DNA of 64,000 nt from Nonomuraea indica (GTDB lineage: Bacteria; Actinomycetota; Actinomycetes; Streptosporangiales; Streptosporangiaceae). Every line of letters starts with the position of its first letter. Within the stretch, counting starts at the first letter, position 1. The notes under the pieces are model-generated. The model worked only from the letters and a program-made list of their open reading frames with translations. It searched no databases and had not been told where the DNA came from. The position numbers and the translations under genes were made by a program. Shown here one piece after another: positions 17,012-25,740 of the stretch. The DNA lies in assembly GCF_002850745.1 (NCBI RefSeq), contig NZ_KZ559469.1, positions 121,995 to 185,994 of the forward strand, in the 5' to 3' direction.

Positions 17012-17044
17012 CAGGGCCCGGCCACCTGCGGTGGCCGGACCCTG
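17012..17044. terminator. Bidirectional hairpin terminator
   Basis: A 14-bp stem with one mismatch (17012-17025 with 17031-17044) and a 5-base loop lies between the converging glnR and 5'-nucleotidase genes. It can serve both strands. Confidence 0.75.
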
Positions 17045-17081
17045 CCGTGCTCTGCCGTAAGGGATGTGAACGAGGGGACGG

Positions 17082-18863
17082 TCAGTCCGTCACGGTGATG
17101 CGGCCGGTGGTCGGCGGGGCGACCGGGCTGTGCTCGCCCAGGTGGGCGACGAAGGCGTCGATGTCGAGCGGCCCGCTCCACACGTCCGTGCCGTCCCGGA
17201 AGGCGAGGAACGCGTCACCGCCGCCGACCAGGAAGTTGTTGGCCGCGACGCGGATCGGCTGGGAGTCCGTGACGGGGCTGCCGTCGATCCGGATGTCGGA
17301 CACCTTGGAGCCCCAGGGGGCGGACCGGCTGTAGGTGTAGGTGAGGTTGGCGGAGGGCTGCAGGATCTTGGTGAACGCCTGGTTGTTGGGGCCCCCGGTG
17401 AACTGCTGTTCCAGCACCGTCTTGAGCTGGGCGCCCGTCAGCGTGACCACCTGCATGAGGTTGTTGAACGGCTGGACGGTGAACGCCTCGCCGTAGGTGA
17501 CGACGCCGTCGCCCTCGCCCGCCGGGGAGCCGGCGTAGGTGAGGGGGGCGCGGACGCCACCGGGGTTCATCAGGGCGATCTGGGCGTTGCCGCCGGTTCT
17601 GGTGGCGGCGAGCTGGGCGTCGGCGATGAGGTCGCCCAGCGGCGTCTCCCCGCTGGGGGCGGCGGTGTTGCCGATGTCGGCGGTGATCCGGCCGACCGGC
17701 TTGTTGGCGACCCCGGCGACGCGCTCCTTCCACAGGTTCACGAAGGTGGAGATCTCGGGGTCCGGCGCGACGGTGCGCGTCACGACGTGGTTGTCCGCCA
17801 CGACCGACGAGCGGACGATGTCGCGGGACTGCACGTCCACCTGCATGTCCACCTGCGTGATGACCCGGCCGAACGAGCCGCCCTGCGAGTAGAGGCGGTC
17901 GCGGCCCGACGGGTCCTTGACCGTGCACAGGTAGGCCTGGTGCGAGTGGCCGCTGAGCACCATGTCGATCTCGGGGGCGACCTGGGTGGCGATCCGGTTG
18001 CCCACGCCGGGGACGGCGCTGCACGCGTCGGGCGACTGGCCCGCGGTGACCTGGTCGCCCTCGTGCACCAGCACGACCTGGGCCCGCACGCCCACCAGCC
18101 GGAGCACCTTGGAGGCGAGGTTCGCGGCCTTGACCTCGTCGGCGAACTTGAGGTCCTTGATGCCCTCCGCCGTGACGATGTTCGGCGTGGAGGTGGTGAC
18201 CAGGCCGATGAAGCCGATCGGCACGCCGTTCATCCACTTGACGCTGACGGGCGGCAGCGCGGGCACGCCCCAGTCGGACATCAGCTCCTGGACCGCCGGC
18301 TGGTTCGCCAGCGCGGCGAGCGCGTCGGTCTTCTCGTCCGGGTTCTTGAACAGGACGTTCGCGCCGACGTAGTCGAAGCGGGCGCCCTTCCACTCCCCGG
18401 CGGGCGAGCATCCGTCGACCGGGTGGCAGCCGCCCTTCATGATGCGGCGCAGTTCGTCGTAGCCCTCGTCGAACTCGTGGTTGCCGACGGCGGCCACCTT
18501 GAGCCCGATCTTGCCGAGGAACTCGACCGACGGCTCGTCGTGGTACGCCGCCGAGATCAGCGGCGTGGCGCCGATGAGGTCGCCCTGGGCGACGGCGATG
18601 GTGTTGGGGTCGGCGTGGGCCTTCATGTGGGCGGCGACGTAGGCGGCTCCGCCCGCCTCCACGGTCTGGCCGTGTTCGTCGACCATCCGCCCGGAGGACC
18701 CGGTCGGGGGCTCCAGGTGGCCGTGGAAGTCGTTGAGCGAGAGCAGGCGGACGGGGACCGTCCGGGCGGTGTTGCTCGCGTCCGCCGGAGCCGTGGCGAG
18801 TAAGGCCGCGCCCGTGGCGACGGCTCCGGCCAGCGCGAGCCGGAGCAGGGAACGAGAGGTCAT
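17082..18863 (-). CDS. Secreted bifunctional metallophosphatase/5'-nucleotidase
   Basis: A 593-residue protein with a signal peptide (MTSRSLLRLALAGAVATGAALLATAPADA). The calcineurin-like domain has LLSLNDFHGHLEP, GDLIGATP, VGNHEFDEG and VLSGHSHQAY, the metal-binding D-x-H, GNHE and GHxH motifs. The C-terminal 5'-nucleotidase substrate domain has LMNPGGVRAPL, YGEAFTVQPFNNLMQVVTLTG and FLVGGGDAF. It probably dephosphorylates extracellular nucleotides. ATG 18863 is chosen because it starts the signal peptide. The gene is divergent from mshD. It may work with the phosphate transporter genes nearby in phosphate scavenging; that is inference. Confidence 0.92.
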   Translation of the reverse strand: MTSRSLLRLALAGAVATGAALLATAPADASNTARTVPVRLLSLNDFHGHLEPPTGSSGRMVDEHGQTVEAGGAAYVAAHMKAHADPNTIAVAQGDLIGATPLISAAYHDEPSVEFLGKIGLKVAAVGNHEFDEGYDELRRIMKGGCHPVDGCSPAGEWKGARFDYVGANVLFKNPDEKTDALAALANQPAVQELMSDWGVPALPPVSVKWMNGVPIGFIGLVTTSTPNIVTAEGIKDLKFADEVKAANLASKVLRLVGVRAQVVLVHEGDQVTAGQSPDACSAVPGVGNRIATQVAPEIDMVLSGHSHQAYLCTVKDPSGRDRLYSQGGSFGRVITQVDMQVDVQSRDIVRSSVVADNHVVTRTVAPDPEISTFVNLWKERVAGVANKPVGRITADIGNTAAPSGETPLGDLIADAQLAATRTGGNAQIALMNPGGVRAPLTYAGSPAGEGDGVVTYGEAFTVQPFNNLMQVVTLTGAQLKTVLEQQFTGGPNNQAFTKILQPSANLTYTYSRSAPWGSKVSDIRIDGSPVTDSQPIRVAANNFLVGGGDAFLAFRDGTDVWSGPLDIDAFVAHLGEHSPVAPPTTGRITVTD

Positions 18864-18971
18864 GGCCCAAGACGTTACGGCGGCGAGCTTGGCAGCCAAT
18901 GTCGCAAAGGTAACGATTCATCCGCCGACCCCCTGGCGCTATTTGCCAGGCGTACGCCTAGAGTTCGAGCT

Positions 18972-19892
18972 GTGACCGTGCACGTGAAGATCGAACAACG
19001 GCTCGATGACCAGGAAATCACCGAGGTGCTGCAGCTCGTCGAGGCGGCGACGGAGGCCGACGGCGTCCGACCGCTCAACGAGCACGTGATGCTCCACCTG
19101 CGCTACGGCGGCGACCCGCGCGCCCGCTCGCTGCTCCTCCACGACGGGGAGTCCCTGGCGGGCTACGCGCACGTGGATCCCACCGACGAGGTCGAGGGGC
19201 CCAGCGGCGAGCTGGTCGTCCACCCGTCGTTCCGGCGGCGCGGGCACGGCGGCCGGCTGCTGAGCGCCGTCCTCGACCTGACGGGCGGCAGGCTGCGGCT
19301 GTGGGCCCACGGCGACCACGAGGCCGCCGGCGTGCTGGCCGCCTCGCAGGGGCTGCTCCGGGTGCGCTCGTTGTGGCAGATGCGCCGGTCGCTGTTCGCG
19401 CCGCTCGCTCCCCTCGCGCTGCCCGACGGGGTGCGGCTGCGCACGTTCACGCCCGGCCAGGACGAGGAGGCGTGGCTCAAGGTGAACGCCGCCGCCTTCG
19501 CCCATCACCCGGAGCAGGGCGCGTGGAGCCTCGGCGACCTGCGCCAGCGGGAGGCGGAGCCGTGGTTCGACCCGGCCGGCTTCTTCCTGGCCGTGCGCGG
19601 CGAGCGGATCGTCGGCTTCCACTGGACGAAGATCCACGGGTCCTCCGAGCACGGGCACGAGCCGCTCGGCGAGGTGTACGTCGTCGGGATCGACCCCGCC
19701 GAGCAGGGCAACGGCCTCGGACGGGCGCTCACCGTGGCCGGCCTGAGCCACCTGCGCTCGCGCGGCCTCGCCCAGGCGATGCTGTACGTGGACGAGGCCA
19801 ACAGCGCGGCCATCAGGCTGTACGAGTCGCTCGGCTTCAACCGGTGGGACGTCGACGTGATGTACGCCGCCGTCCCACCCGCCGGAGCCTAG
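18972..19892 (+). CDS. mshD: Mycothiol synthase
   Basis: A 306-residue protein with two tandem GNAT acetyltransferase domains, the MshD layout. Motif A appears in the first half (VVHPSFRRRGHGGRLL) and in the second (VVGIDPAEQGNGLGRALTVAGLSHL), with VDEANSAAIRLYESLGF near the end. MshD transfers acetyl to Cys-GlcN-Ins, the last step of mycothiol synthesis in actinobacteria. The GTG start at 18972 agrees with the family N-terminus. Its 3' end overlaps the converging Pit gene by 4 bases. Confidence 0.92.
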   Translation: MTVHVKIEQRLDDQEITEVLQLVEAATEADGVRPLNEHVMLHLRYGGDPRARSLLLHDGESLAGYAHVDPTDEVEGPSGELVVHPSFRRRGHGGRLLSAVLDLTGGRLRLWAHGDHEAAGVLAASQGLLRVRSLWQMRRSLFAPLAPLALPDGVRLRTFTPGQDEEAWLKVNAAAFAHHPEQGAWSLGDLRQREAEPWFDPAGFFLAVRGERIVGFHWTKIHGSSEHGHEPLGEVYVVGIDPAEQGNGLGRALTVAGLSHLRSRGLAQAMLYVDEANSAAIRLYESLGFNRWDVDVMYAAVPPAGA

Positions 19893-20896
19893 CTCTCGAT
19901 CAACCAGTGGAGGGCGAAGTAGGACAGCGCCGCCACCAGGGCGGCGGCCGGGATCGTCAGGACCCAGGCCGTGACGATGTTGCCCGCCACTCCCCACCGC
20001 ACCGCCGACAGCCGCTTGGTGGAGCCCACGCCCATGATGGCGCTGGTGATGGTGTGGGTGGTGGAGATGGGCGCGCCGAACCCGATCGCCGCCCCGTACA
20101 GGACGATCGCCGCCGCGCTCTCGGCGGCGAACCCCTGCGGCGGGTCGAGCGCGATGATCCGGCGGCCCAGCGTCCGCATGATCCGCCAGCCGCCCGCGTA
20201 CGTGCCGAGCGAGATCGCCGTCGCGGCGGCCAGGATGACCCACTGCGGGATCGGGTCCTGCTCGCCGGCGTAGCCGCCCACCACGAGCGCCAGGAAGATG
20301 ACACCCATCGTCTTCTGGGCGTCCTGCAGGCCGTGCCCGAGCGCCATGGCGGCGGCCGAGATGGTCTGCGCGTAGCGGAAGCCGCGGTTGGTCTTGCCTG
20401 GTTGCGCGTTGCGGAAGATCCAGTAGATTGCGATCATGATCCCGGCGCCCAGCATGAAGCCCGTCAGCGGCGACAGGATCATCGGGATGACGACCTTCTC
20501 CACCACGCCGTCCCAGTGGACGAGGCTGGACGACGCCAGCGCGGAGCCGACCAGGCCGCCGATCAGCGCGTGACTGGAGGAGGACGGGAGCCCGAAGTAC
20601 CAGGTGATGATGTTCCAGACGATCGCGCCGATCAGAGCCGACGCCACGATGACCAGACCGTGGCTGCCCTGGGGAGCGTCGATGATCCCCTTTCCGACGG
20701 TCTGGGCGACCTGGGTGCCGAGGTGGGCACCGATGAAGTTCATCGCCGCGGCCATGAACAGCGCGGCTCTGGGAGTGAGGGCACGCGTCGAGACCGAGGT
20801 CGCGATGGCGTTCGCCGCGTCGTGGAAGCCGTTGGTGTAGTCGAAGACGAGCGCTACGACGACCACGCCGATGACGAGGGCGAGCGTGAGGTCCAC
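19889..20896 (-). CDS. pit: Low-affinity inorganic phosphate transporter (Pit)
   Basis: A 335-residue protein with about ten hydrophobic segments and both PiT signature copies: FDYTNGFHDAANAIATSVSTRAL near the N-terminus, and GAPISTTHTITSAIMGVGS near the C-terminus. It imports phosphate (as metal-phosphate) with protons. It lies five bases after the DUF47 gene on the same strand, the conserved accessory-protein/transporter pair. It overlaps mshD by 4 bases at the 3' end. Confidence 0.93.
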   Translation of the reverse strand: MDLTLALVIGVVVVALVFDYTNGFHDAANAIATSVSTRALTPRAALFMAAAMNFIGAHLGTQVAQTVGKGIIDAPQGSHGLVIVASALIGAIVWNIITWYFGLPSSSSHALIGGLVGSALASSSLVHWDGVVEKVVIPMILSPLTGFMLGAGIMIAIYWIFRNAQPGKTNRGFRYAQTISAAAMALGHGLQDAQKTMGVIFLALVVGGYAGEQDPIPQWVILAAATAISLGTYAGGWRIMRTLGRRIIALDPPQGFAAESAAAIVLYGAAIGFGAPISTTHTITSAIMGVGSTKRLSAVRWGVAGNIVTAWVLTIPAAALVAALSYFALHWLIES

Positions 20897-20901
20897 GAGG
20901 C

Positions 20902-21519
20902 CTAGCTTTCCTTGACCGCGATCGACTCGACGGTGTTGGCCACGTGCTCGAAGGCGTCGGCGGCCTCTTCGAGGGCGTCGATGACCTCCTTCATCTTCAT
21001 GACCGTCAACGCGTCGTACTCGCCGCTGAACAGCTTGGCCAGCAGCCGCCGGTAGACCTGGTCACCCTGGTTCTCCAGGCGGTTGACCTCGATCCAGTAC
21101 TCGTTGAGGTTCTTCATCGACCGCAGCCGCGGCATGGCCTCGGCCGTCAGCTCGGCGGCGCGCTCCAGCACCTCGACCTGCCGCACGACGTCCTTGGGGA
21201 GGTGGTCGAGCTGGTACAGGACGATGAGGTCGGAGGCGGCCTCCATGGCGTCCATCACGTCGTCGAGGTTGGACGCGAGGCGGTAGATGTCCTCGCGGTC
21301 GAACGGCGTGATGAAGCTCTCATTGAGCCGGTTCATGATCGCATGGGTGCGTTCGTCGCCGGCGTGCTCGCAGGCGCGCATCTTTTCGGCCAGGGCTTCC
21401 CTGTCCGACCCGTCACTGATGATCTCGACCAGCAGACGGGATGCCGTGACCAGGTTGTTCGCCGAGTCGGCGAACAGGTCGTAGTAGCTGTCCTCACGTG
21501 GCGTGAGACGCAGGCGCAC
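20902..21519 (-). CDS. DUF47 phosphate-transport accessory protein
   Basis: A 205-residue, fully helical protein of the DUF47/PhoU-like family (DSYYDLFADSANNLVTASRLL, FITPFDREDIYRLASNLDDVMDAMEAASD, ALEEAADAFEHVANTVESI). The E/D-x3-D motifs of the PhoU fold, which bind metals, are present. DUF47 proteins sit with Pit transporters and are thought to regulate them. The start is GTG, preceded by GGAG. It is co-transcribed with pit (gap of 5 bases). Confidence 0.9.
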   Translation of the reverse strand: MRLRLTPREDSYYDLFADSANNLVTASRLLVEIISDGSDREALAEKMRACEHAGDERTHAIMNRLNESFITPFDREDIYRLASNLDDVMDAMEAASDLIVLYQLDHLPKDVVRQVEVLERAAELTAEAMPRLRSMKNLNEYWIEVNRLENQGDQVYRRLLAKLFSGEYDALTVMKMKEVIDALEEAADAFEHVANTVESIAVKES

Positions 21520-21692
21520 GTCGTTCTCCAGATGTGCGGGGATGGTCCGTGGAAAGAGTACGGGTTACCAGGAGAAATGCGAACTTCGTGTCCCCTTCGC
21601 CTACTGGCTACCCTCCGTACGCCGTGTGACACGAGGATGCCGGGTAGTTTCGGCGCCATTTCGCCCGGAGACCTGACCACCCTGTCCAGCCC

Positions 21693-22268
21693 TCAGATTA
21701 CGGTGCGGTGAAAATCCTTGAACGACCGGGACGGCGTCGGGCCGCGCTGCCCCTGGTAGCGGGACCCGTACCTGGCCGAACCGTACGGATGCTCGGCGGG
21801 CGAGCTCAACCTGAACACGCAGAGCTGACCGATCTTCATCCCCGGCCACAGCTTGATCGGCAACGTGGCCACGTTCGACAGCTCCAGCGTGACGTGCCCG
21901 CTGAACCCCGGATCGATGAACCCCGCCGTGGAGTGCGTGAGCAGCCCCAGCCGCCCCAGCGAGCTCTTCCCCTCCAGCCGCGACGCCAGATCCGCCGGCA
22001 GCGTGATCACCTCGTACGTCGAGGCCAGCACGAACTCCCCCGGATGCAGGATGAACGGCTCGTCCCCCTCGGGCTCCACCATGCGGGTGAGGTCGGGTTG
22101 CTCGATCGCCGGGTCGATGTGCGGGTACCGGTGGTTCTCGAAGACCCGGAAGTACCGGTCGAGCCGCACGTCGATGCTGGACGGCTGAAGCATCTCCCGG
22201 TCGAACGGATCGAGCGCCAGCCGCCCGGAGTCGATCTCGGCGAGGATGTCACGGTCGGAGAGCAGCAC
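21693..22268 (-). CDS. dcd: dCTP deaminase
   Basis: A 191-residue protein, the exact family length when read from GTG 22268 ([17 protein letters not shown]). It has conserved segments [44 protein letters not shown] (active-site Glu near GFIDPGFSG) and [12 protein letters not shown]. It converts dCTP to dUTP; some homologues are bifunctional, producing dUMP directly. A longer frame to 22331 reaches into the DNA before the tRNA and is rejected. Confidence 0.92.
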   Translation of the reverse strand: MLLSDRDILAEIDSGRLALDPFDREMLQPSSIDVRLDRYFRVFENHRYPHIDPAIEQPDLTRMVEPEGDEPFILHPGEFVLASTYEVITLPADLASRLEGKSSLGRLGLLTHSTAGFIDPGFSGHVTLELSNVATLPIKLWPGMKIGQLCVFRLSSPAEHPYGSARYGSRYQGQRGPTPSRSFKDFHRTVI

Positions 22269-22410
22269 GTGGACGAACCTACCGCGTACCCGCCCGGCAG
22301 GCTCGCCGACCCGTACACCACCCGCCCCCAAGAACGTGATCGGACTTCGGCGGGACGGTGCTGAAGTCGGCCAGGTTTCCGCTACAGTGGTTGTCGCGGC
22401 TTCGGCCGAC

Positions 22411-22481
22411 GCGGGTGTAGTTCAATGGCAGAACATCAGCTTCCCAAGCTGACAGCGCGGGTTCGATTCCCGTCACCCGCT
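22411..22481 (+). tRNA. tRNA-Gly (anticodon CCC)
   Basis: The acceptor stem GCGGGTG pairs with CACCCGC. The D arm is GTTC...GAAC, the anticodon stem TCAGC/GCTGA encloses loop TTCCCAA (anticodon CCC), and the T arm GCGGG-TTCGATT-CCCGT is standard. No CCA is encoded. The 3' half of the gene, from the anticodon loop onward, is the attachment core of the integrated element and recurs at 32629, 38216 and 40539. Confidence 0.93.
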
Positions 22482-22487
22482 CTCAGA
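22441..22487 (+). other. Attachment core 1 (within tRNA-Gly, attL)
   Basis: The sequence starts in the anticodon loop and runs past the tRNA 3' end. It is identical over 47 bases to 32629-32675 and nearly identical to 38216-38257 and 40539-40584. The intact tRNA is kept because the core supplies its own 3' half. Confidence 0.85.
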
Positions 22488-22490
22488 ACG

Positions 22491-22528
22491 AAGGCCCAGG
22501 TCAGGGAGAGATTCCCGACCCGGGCCTT
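22491..22528 (+). terminator. Terminator downstream of tRNA-Gly, carried by the element
   Basis: The outer stem AAGGCCC/GGGCCTT and an inner stem GGTC-GGGA/TCCC-ACC are followed by GATTGTTTCT on the plus strand. The same hairpin recurs after the second att copy (32684-32721) but not after copies 3 and 4, so it belongs to the element side of the junction. Confidence 0.75.
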
Positions 22529-22574
22529 GATTGTTTCTGAGGTCTTTCCGATCTTCCGTGCAACCCGCGTGCGA

Positions 22575-23912
22575 TTAGCCCACGGGAGCGAGCACGCCCG
22601 CCGAGTCCTCGCCGTCCTCGTCGTCGGTCCGGTTGATGTGCCGGTCGATCGCGTCCGTGATCGCTTTGTCGGCGCCCCGTACGGCGTGCTGATAGATCAT
22701 CGCGGCGCGCACGTTGTCGTGTCCCATCCGTGCCATGAGGTCCTTGAGTCCCGCGCCCGACTCGGCCGCCAGCATGTTCCCCGTGTGACGAAGATCATGG
22801 AAGTGCAGGCCAGGCATGCCCATGTCCCTCACCACATCCACCCAGCGCGTACGGGTGTTGAAGCCGCTCCGACGAAGCGGCCCGCCCTTCACCCCGGGGA
22901 AGAGCAGCGCGCCCGGCTCGTTGCCGACGTAGGTGTTCAGGTGCTCTCGCAGCGTGGGGATGATCGCTTGTGGGATGCCGACCACGCGCCGGCCCGCCTT
23001 TGACTTCGGAGGCCCGAGAACCAGCTCACCCGTGGAACGCTCGACGAAGGCCGCCCGGACCCGAACGGTCGCCGCCTCCAGGTCGAGGTCACTACGGCGG
23101 AGCGCGCTCACCTCGCCCCATCGCAGGCTCGCGAAAGTGGCGAGGAGTATCAGGGCGCGGAACCGGCGATCCTGGATGCTGTCGGCCCGGCCGTCTGTCC
23201 CCATCGCCCACAGCGCCCGCTCGGCATCACCCCTGCTGGTGAAGACCTCAGGATGAGTGCGCATCTCGCCGTGCCGTTGGAAGCGGAGCCGGTAGGCGCC
23301 GTTCTTGACCTTGCGGACGTTGCCGAGAGGACGACGGCCGACGCGGTCGGCCAGCTCGAAGACCTGAGCGACGGAGAGCACGGGACGTTCCTCAGGATGC
23401 TCGTCGCCGGCCCCGCGAATGCGGCACGGGTTGCGCGGGATGATGTGGTCTTCCTCGGCCGCCGTCATCAGCACGGCCCGCAGCAGCCGGTACGCCTTAG
23501 CCGCCATCGACACCGAGACGCCGTTGCCGAGCAAGTCCGCTCGCCACTGCCGGATCATCGCCGTGGACAGCTTCCCGAGCTGGGCCGCGCCCAGGTACGG
23601 CGTGATGTGCTTGTTGAGCAGCCACGTATAGAGATCAACAGTGCGCGGACGCAGCCCAGGGCGCTGTGAGATCCAGGTCTCCGCGTAGTCTTTGAGCTTG
23701 ATCTTGCCGCGATCCGGGTCGGTCCACTCCCCTGCGATCATCTTGGCCTCGATCAGCGTGAGCGCCCGTTCGGCATCGCCCTTGCGTTCGTAGGTCTCCA
23801 AGCCCGTCCGGCGTCGCCCATCAGGCGCCAGGTAGCTGATCTGGTAGCGCCCCGACGGAAGCTGACGGATGTTGCCGAAACGGCGACGGTTCGGCTTGCT
23901 GCCCTTGGCCAT
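22575..23912 (-). CDS. int: Tyrosine-recombinase integrase with a second internal arm-type domain
   Basis: A 445-residue tyrosine recombinase. Residues 13-51 form the N-terminal arm DNA-binding domain and ~70-160 the core-binding (SAM-like) domain. The catalytic domain has R264 (SLRWGE), H372-x-x-R375 (HDLRHTG), H398 (MGHDN) and Y407 (AMIYQH). Unusually, residues ~197-233 (GNVRKVKNGAYRLRF...GDAERAL) repeat the N-terminal arm motif (GNIRQLPSGRYQISY...GDAERAL) inside the protein, just before the catalytic helix. It catalyses insertion at the tRNA-Gly site next door. The stop lies close to the att core and the start touches xis. Confidence 0.92.
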   Translation of the reverse strand: MAKGSKPNRRRFGNIRQLPSGRYQISYLAPDGRRRTGLETYERKGDAERALTLIEAKMIAGEWTDPDRGKIKLKDYAETWISQRPGLRPRTVDLYTWLLNKHITPYLGAAQLGKLSTAMIRQWRADLLGNGVSVSMAAKAYRLLRAVLMTAAEEDHIIPRNPCRIRGAGDEHPEERPVLSVAQVFELADRVGRRPLGNVRKVKNGAYRLRFQRHGEMRTHPEVFTSRGDAERALWAMGTDGRADSIQDRRFRALILLATFASLRWGEVSALRRSDLDLEAATVRVRAAFVERSTGELVLGPPKSKAGRRVVGIPQAIIPTLREHLNTYVGNEPGALLFPGVKGGPLRRSGFNTRTRWVDVVRDMGMPGLHFHDLRHTGNMLAAESGAGLKDLMARMGHDNVRAAMIYQHAVRGADKAITDAIDRHINRTDDEDGEDSAGVLAPVG

Positions 23913-24118
23913 CAGGCAGCCCTCCCGGTGACCTCGTGAGCCGTCAGAGGCGCGACCGTGCCCGCGAGCACGAAGGCGGTCAGCGCCGACTCGGAGATGC
24001 GGACGTGACGGCCGACCTTGACGAACTCGATGCGTCGTTCCGCGATCAGGCGACGGACGAAGCGAACCGAGGTGTTAAGCCGTGCGGCTGTTTCAGGGAC
24101 GGTGAGCAATGGGTCCAA
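23912..24118 (-). CDS. xis: Excisionase (helix-turn-helix, MerR-like)
   Basis: A 68-residue protein (LLTVPETAARLNTSVRFVRRLIAERRIEFVKVGRHVRISESALTAFV), a typical winged-helix excisionase of AICEs and phages. The start is TTG 24118, seven bases after a very strong GAGGAGG site; no ATG or GTG is available in frame between this site and the helix. Its stop overlaps the integrase ATG by one base (TGATG). It directs the integrase towards excision by bending the att sites. Confidence 0.85.
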   Translation of the reverse strand: MDPLLTVPETAARLNTSVRFVRRLIAERRIEFVKVGRHVRISESALTAFVLAGTVAPLTAHEVTGRAA

Positions 24119-24132
24119 TGACGTTCCTCCTC

Positions 24133-25740
24133 TCAGGCCGCAGACCGAGTTGCCGAAAGATTCTGAGCTTCGAGTTGTTGCAGATGGGCTCGCCAGCGTT
24201 GGCGATCTCGGATCGAGCGGAGGAGGCGCGTGGCCAGGGGCGGCACGTTGGCGTCTCCGGCCGGGACGGGCTTCCAGACGTAGCGGTGTGGGTCGGGTGT
24301 CTGGTCGGGTTGGCCGAGGGCTTCGAGGACCCAGGTGCGGCGGTCCTGCTTGTGTTCGGCGAGGGTCTTGTTGGACCACTTGCGCGAGACCAGGACGCGG
24401 CGTCCGGCGTAGCCGAGGTGGTCGGGCTTGTGGGCCTTGCCACGGCAGCGGCCGGGAAGCATTCCGGGTTTGGCGTTCTTGGGCTGGATGCCGTAGCGCA
24501 GCCAGTTGGCGCAGGTGGGCGAGCACGGTTCGGCCCGCAGGGCCTCGATGAGGCGGGCGGCGTGCTCGCGGCGGGCCGTGCTGTGGGCGGTGGCGTCGAG
24601 GGGGTCGGCGAGGCTCTTGGTCAGGTACTTGGTGAGGTAGCCGAGCCACTTGCCGGCGGCTGGTGTGTCTGCCAGGACGCTTTGGATGTTGTGCTGCTGT
24701 CCGAAGCGGACGACGTGCAGAGGCTCGGCGTCCGGGTCGGCGTCGAGCTGGTCGAGCGCCTGCTCCCAGGTGGGCAGCACTTCGCCGGTGTCGGGGTCGA
24801 GGTAGCCGACGCCGTCCTGCCAGACCGGGAAGTGGTCGCCGTCGAAGCGGACGTCGTCGGCTGGGGGCCACCACACCTGGTGGTACGTGGCGGCGATGAT
24901 CTGCTTCAACTCCGCGCGCGGAAGGGTCCCGCGGATGGCCATGTGCAGATGTGGAGCGAGCCGTTGTTGCGGCTCCACGGTGGCGAAGTACTGCACGTCG
25001 TAGCCCGCCACCCGGCGCAGGTTCTGCACGAACCGGTCCACCAGCTTGGAGAAGTGCAGCGCATCCCGTGCAGCGCGCGCGTAGTCGTAGGTGTCCGGAT
25101 CGAGCGGGACGCCGTCGCGGACTTTGCCGTAGCTCGGCAGGGTGAGCGTGACGAACAGCGAGGGCCGGTAGACCTTGCCGTCCGGCGCGGCGAAGGTGCG
25201 CCCGAGCGTGGTGTTGGTCATCTTTCGCTTGGGCAGGTCTGGTGCGTCCTGCCGCCGCCGGGTCGAGCGCACCCGCTTAGCGGCGGTCCGGCCCAGGACG
25301 TTGCCGCGCATGCCCGCCTCGTTGATCTCGGCGTCAACGCCCTCGATGGCGGCATCCCAGTCGGCGGTGTCCTCGCCGAGCTGTTCGGCCTCGTCGCGTC
25401 GGGCCTGGAGGTCGGCGCGGAACTCGACCAGCCACCGCTGATCGTCGGTTGGCTCGTCCGGTGTGATGACCGGTTCGTGGTCGAGGTGCCAGCCTTCCCG
25501 GCATTGGGTGATGCGTAGTTGCCGGTTGCGCTTGGCGCACGGTGGGCACTTGGCCTCCAGCGTGGACCCGCACGGCACGTCGACCAGCTCCCATTGGCCG
25601 GTGTGGGTGTCCAGCCGCCTGAGCGGAACGGGTCGGATGCACACGCCGTGCAGCTTGGCGACCTCTTCCACGACATCCCGGGCCATCGGCATCGCCTGTC
25701 GGACCGCCCGGGGTAGTGCGCGATCGTTCGGGTTGGTCAT
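24133..25740 (-). CDS. RepSA-like rolling-circle replication initiator
   Basis: A 535-residue protein of the actinobacterial plasmid/AICE initiator family. An N-terminal zinc site (CPPCAKRNRQL...C) precedes a HUH endonuclease domain: LFVTLTLPSYG, the metal-binding His pair in APHLHMAIRG, and the probable catalytic Tyr in GYLTKYLTKS. A second Cys cluster (CSPTCANWL...CRGKAH) follows. It nicks the element's double-strand origin after excision so that it replicates as a circle. The start overlaps the tra stop (ATGA). The codon order rep–xis–int matches pSAM2. Confidence 0.88.
   Translation of the reverse strand: MTNPNDRALPRAVRQAMPMARDVVEEVAKLHGVCIRPVPLRRLDTHTGQWELVDVPCGSTLEAKCPPCAKRNRQLRITQCREGWHLDHEPVITPDEPTDDQRWLVEFRADLQARRDEAEQLGEDTADWDAAIEGVDAEINEAGMRGNVLGRTAAKRVRSTRRRQDAPDLPKRKMTNTTLGRTFAAPDGKVYRPSLFVTLTLPSYGKVRDGVPLDPDTYDYARAARDALHFSKLVDRFVQNLRRVAGYDVQYFATVEPQQRLAPHLHMAIRGTLPRAELKQIIAATYHQVWWPPADDVRFDGDHFPVWQDGVGYLDPDTGEVLPTWEQALDQLDADPDAEPLHVVRFGQQHNIQSVLADTPAAGKWLGYLTKYLTKSLADPLDATAHSTARREHAARLIEALRAEPCSPTCANWLRYGIQPKNAKPGMLPGRCRGKAHKPDHLGYAGRRVLVSRKWSNKTLAEHKQDRRTWVLEALGQPDQTPDPHRYVWKPVPAGDANVPPLATRLLRSIRDRQRWRAHLQQLEAQNLSATRSAA

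Noticed and set aside
17130-18803. A 557-codon plus-strand frame
   Set aside because: It is antisense to the secreted 5'-nucleotidase with all motifs present; its composition is Val/Gly/Asp/Arg shadow-like.
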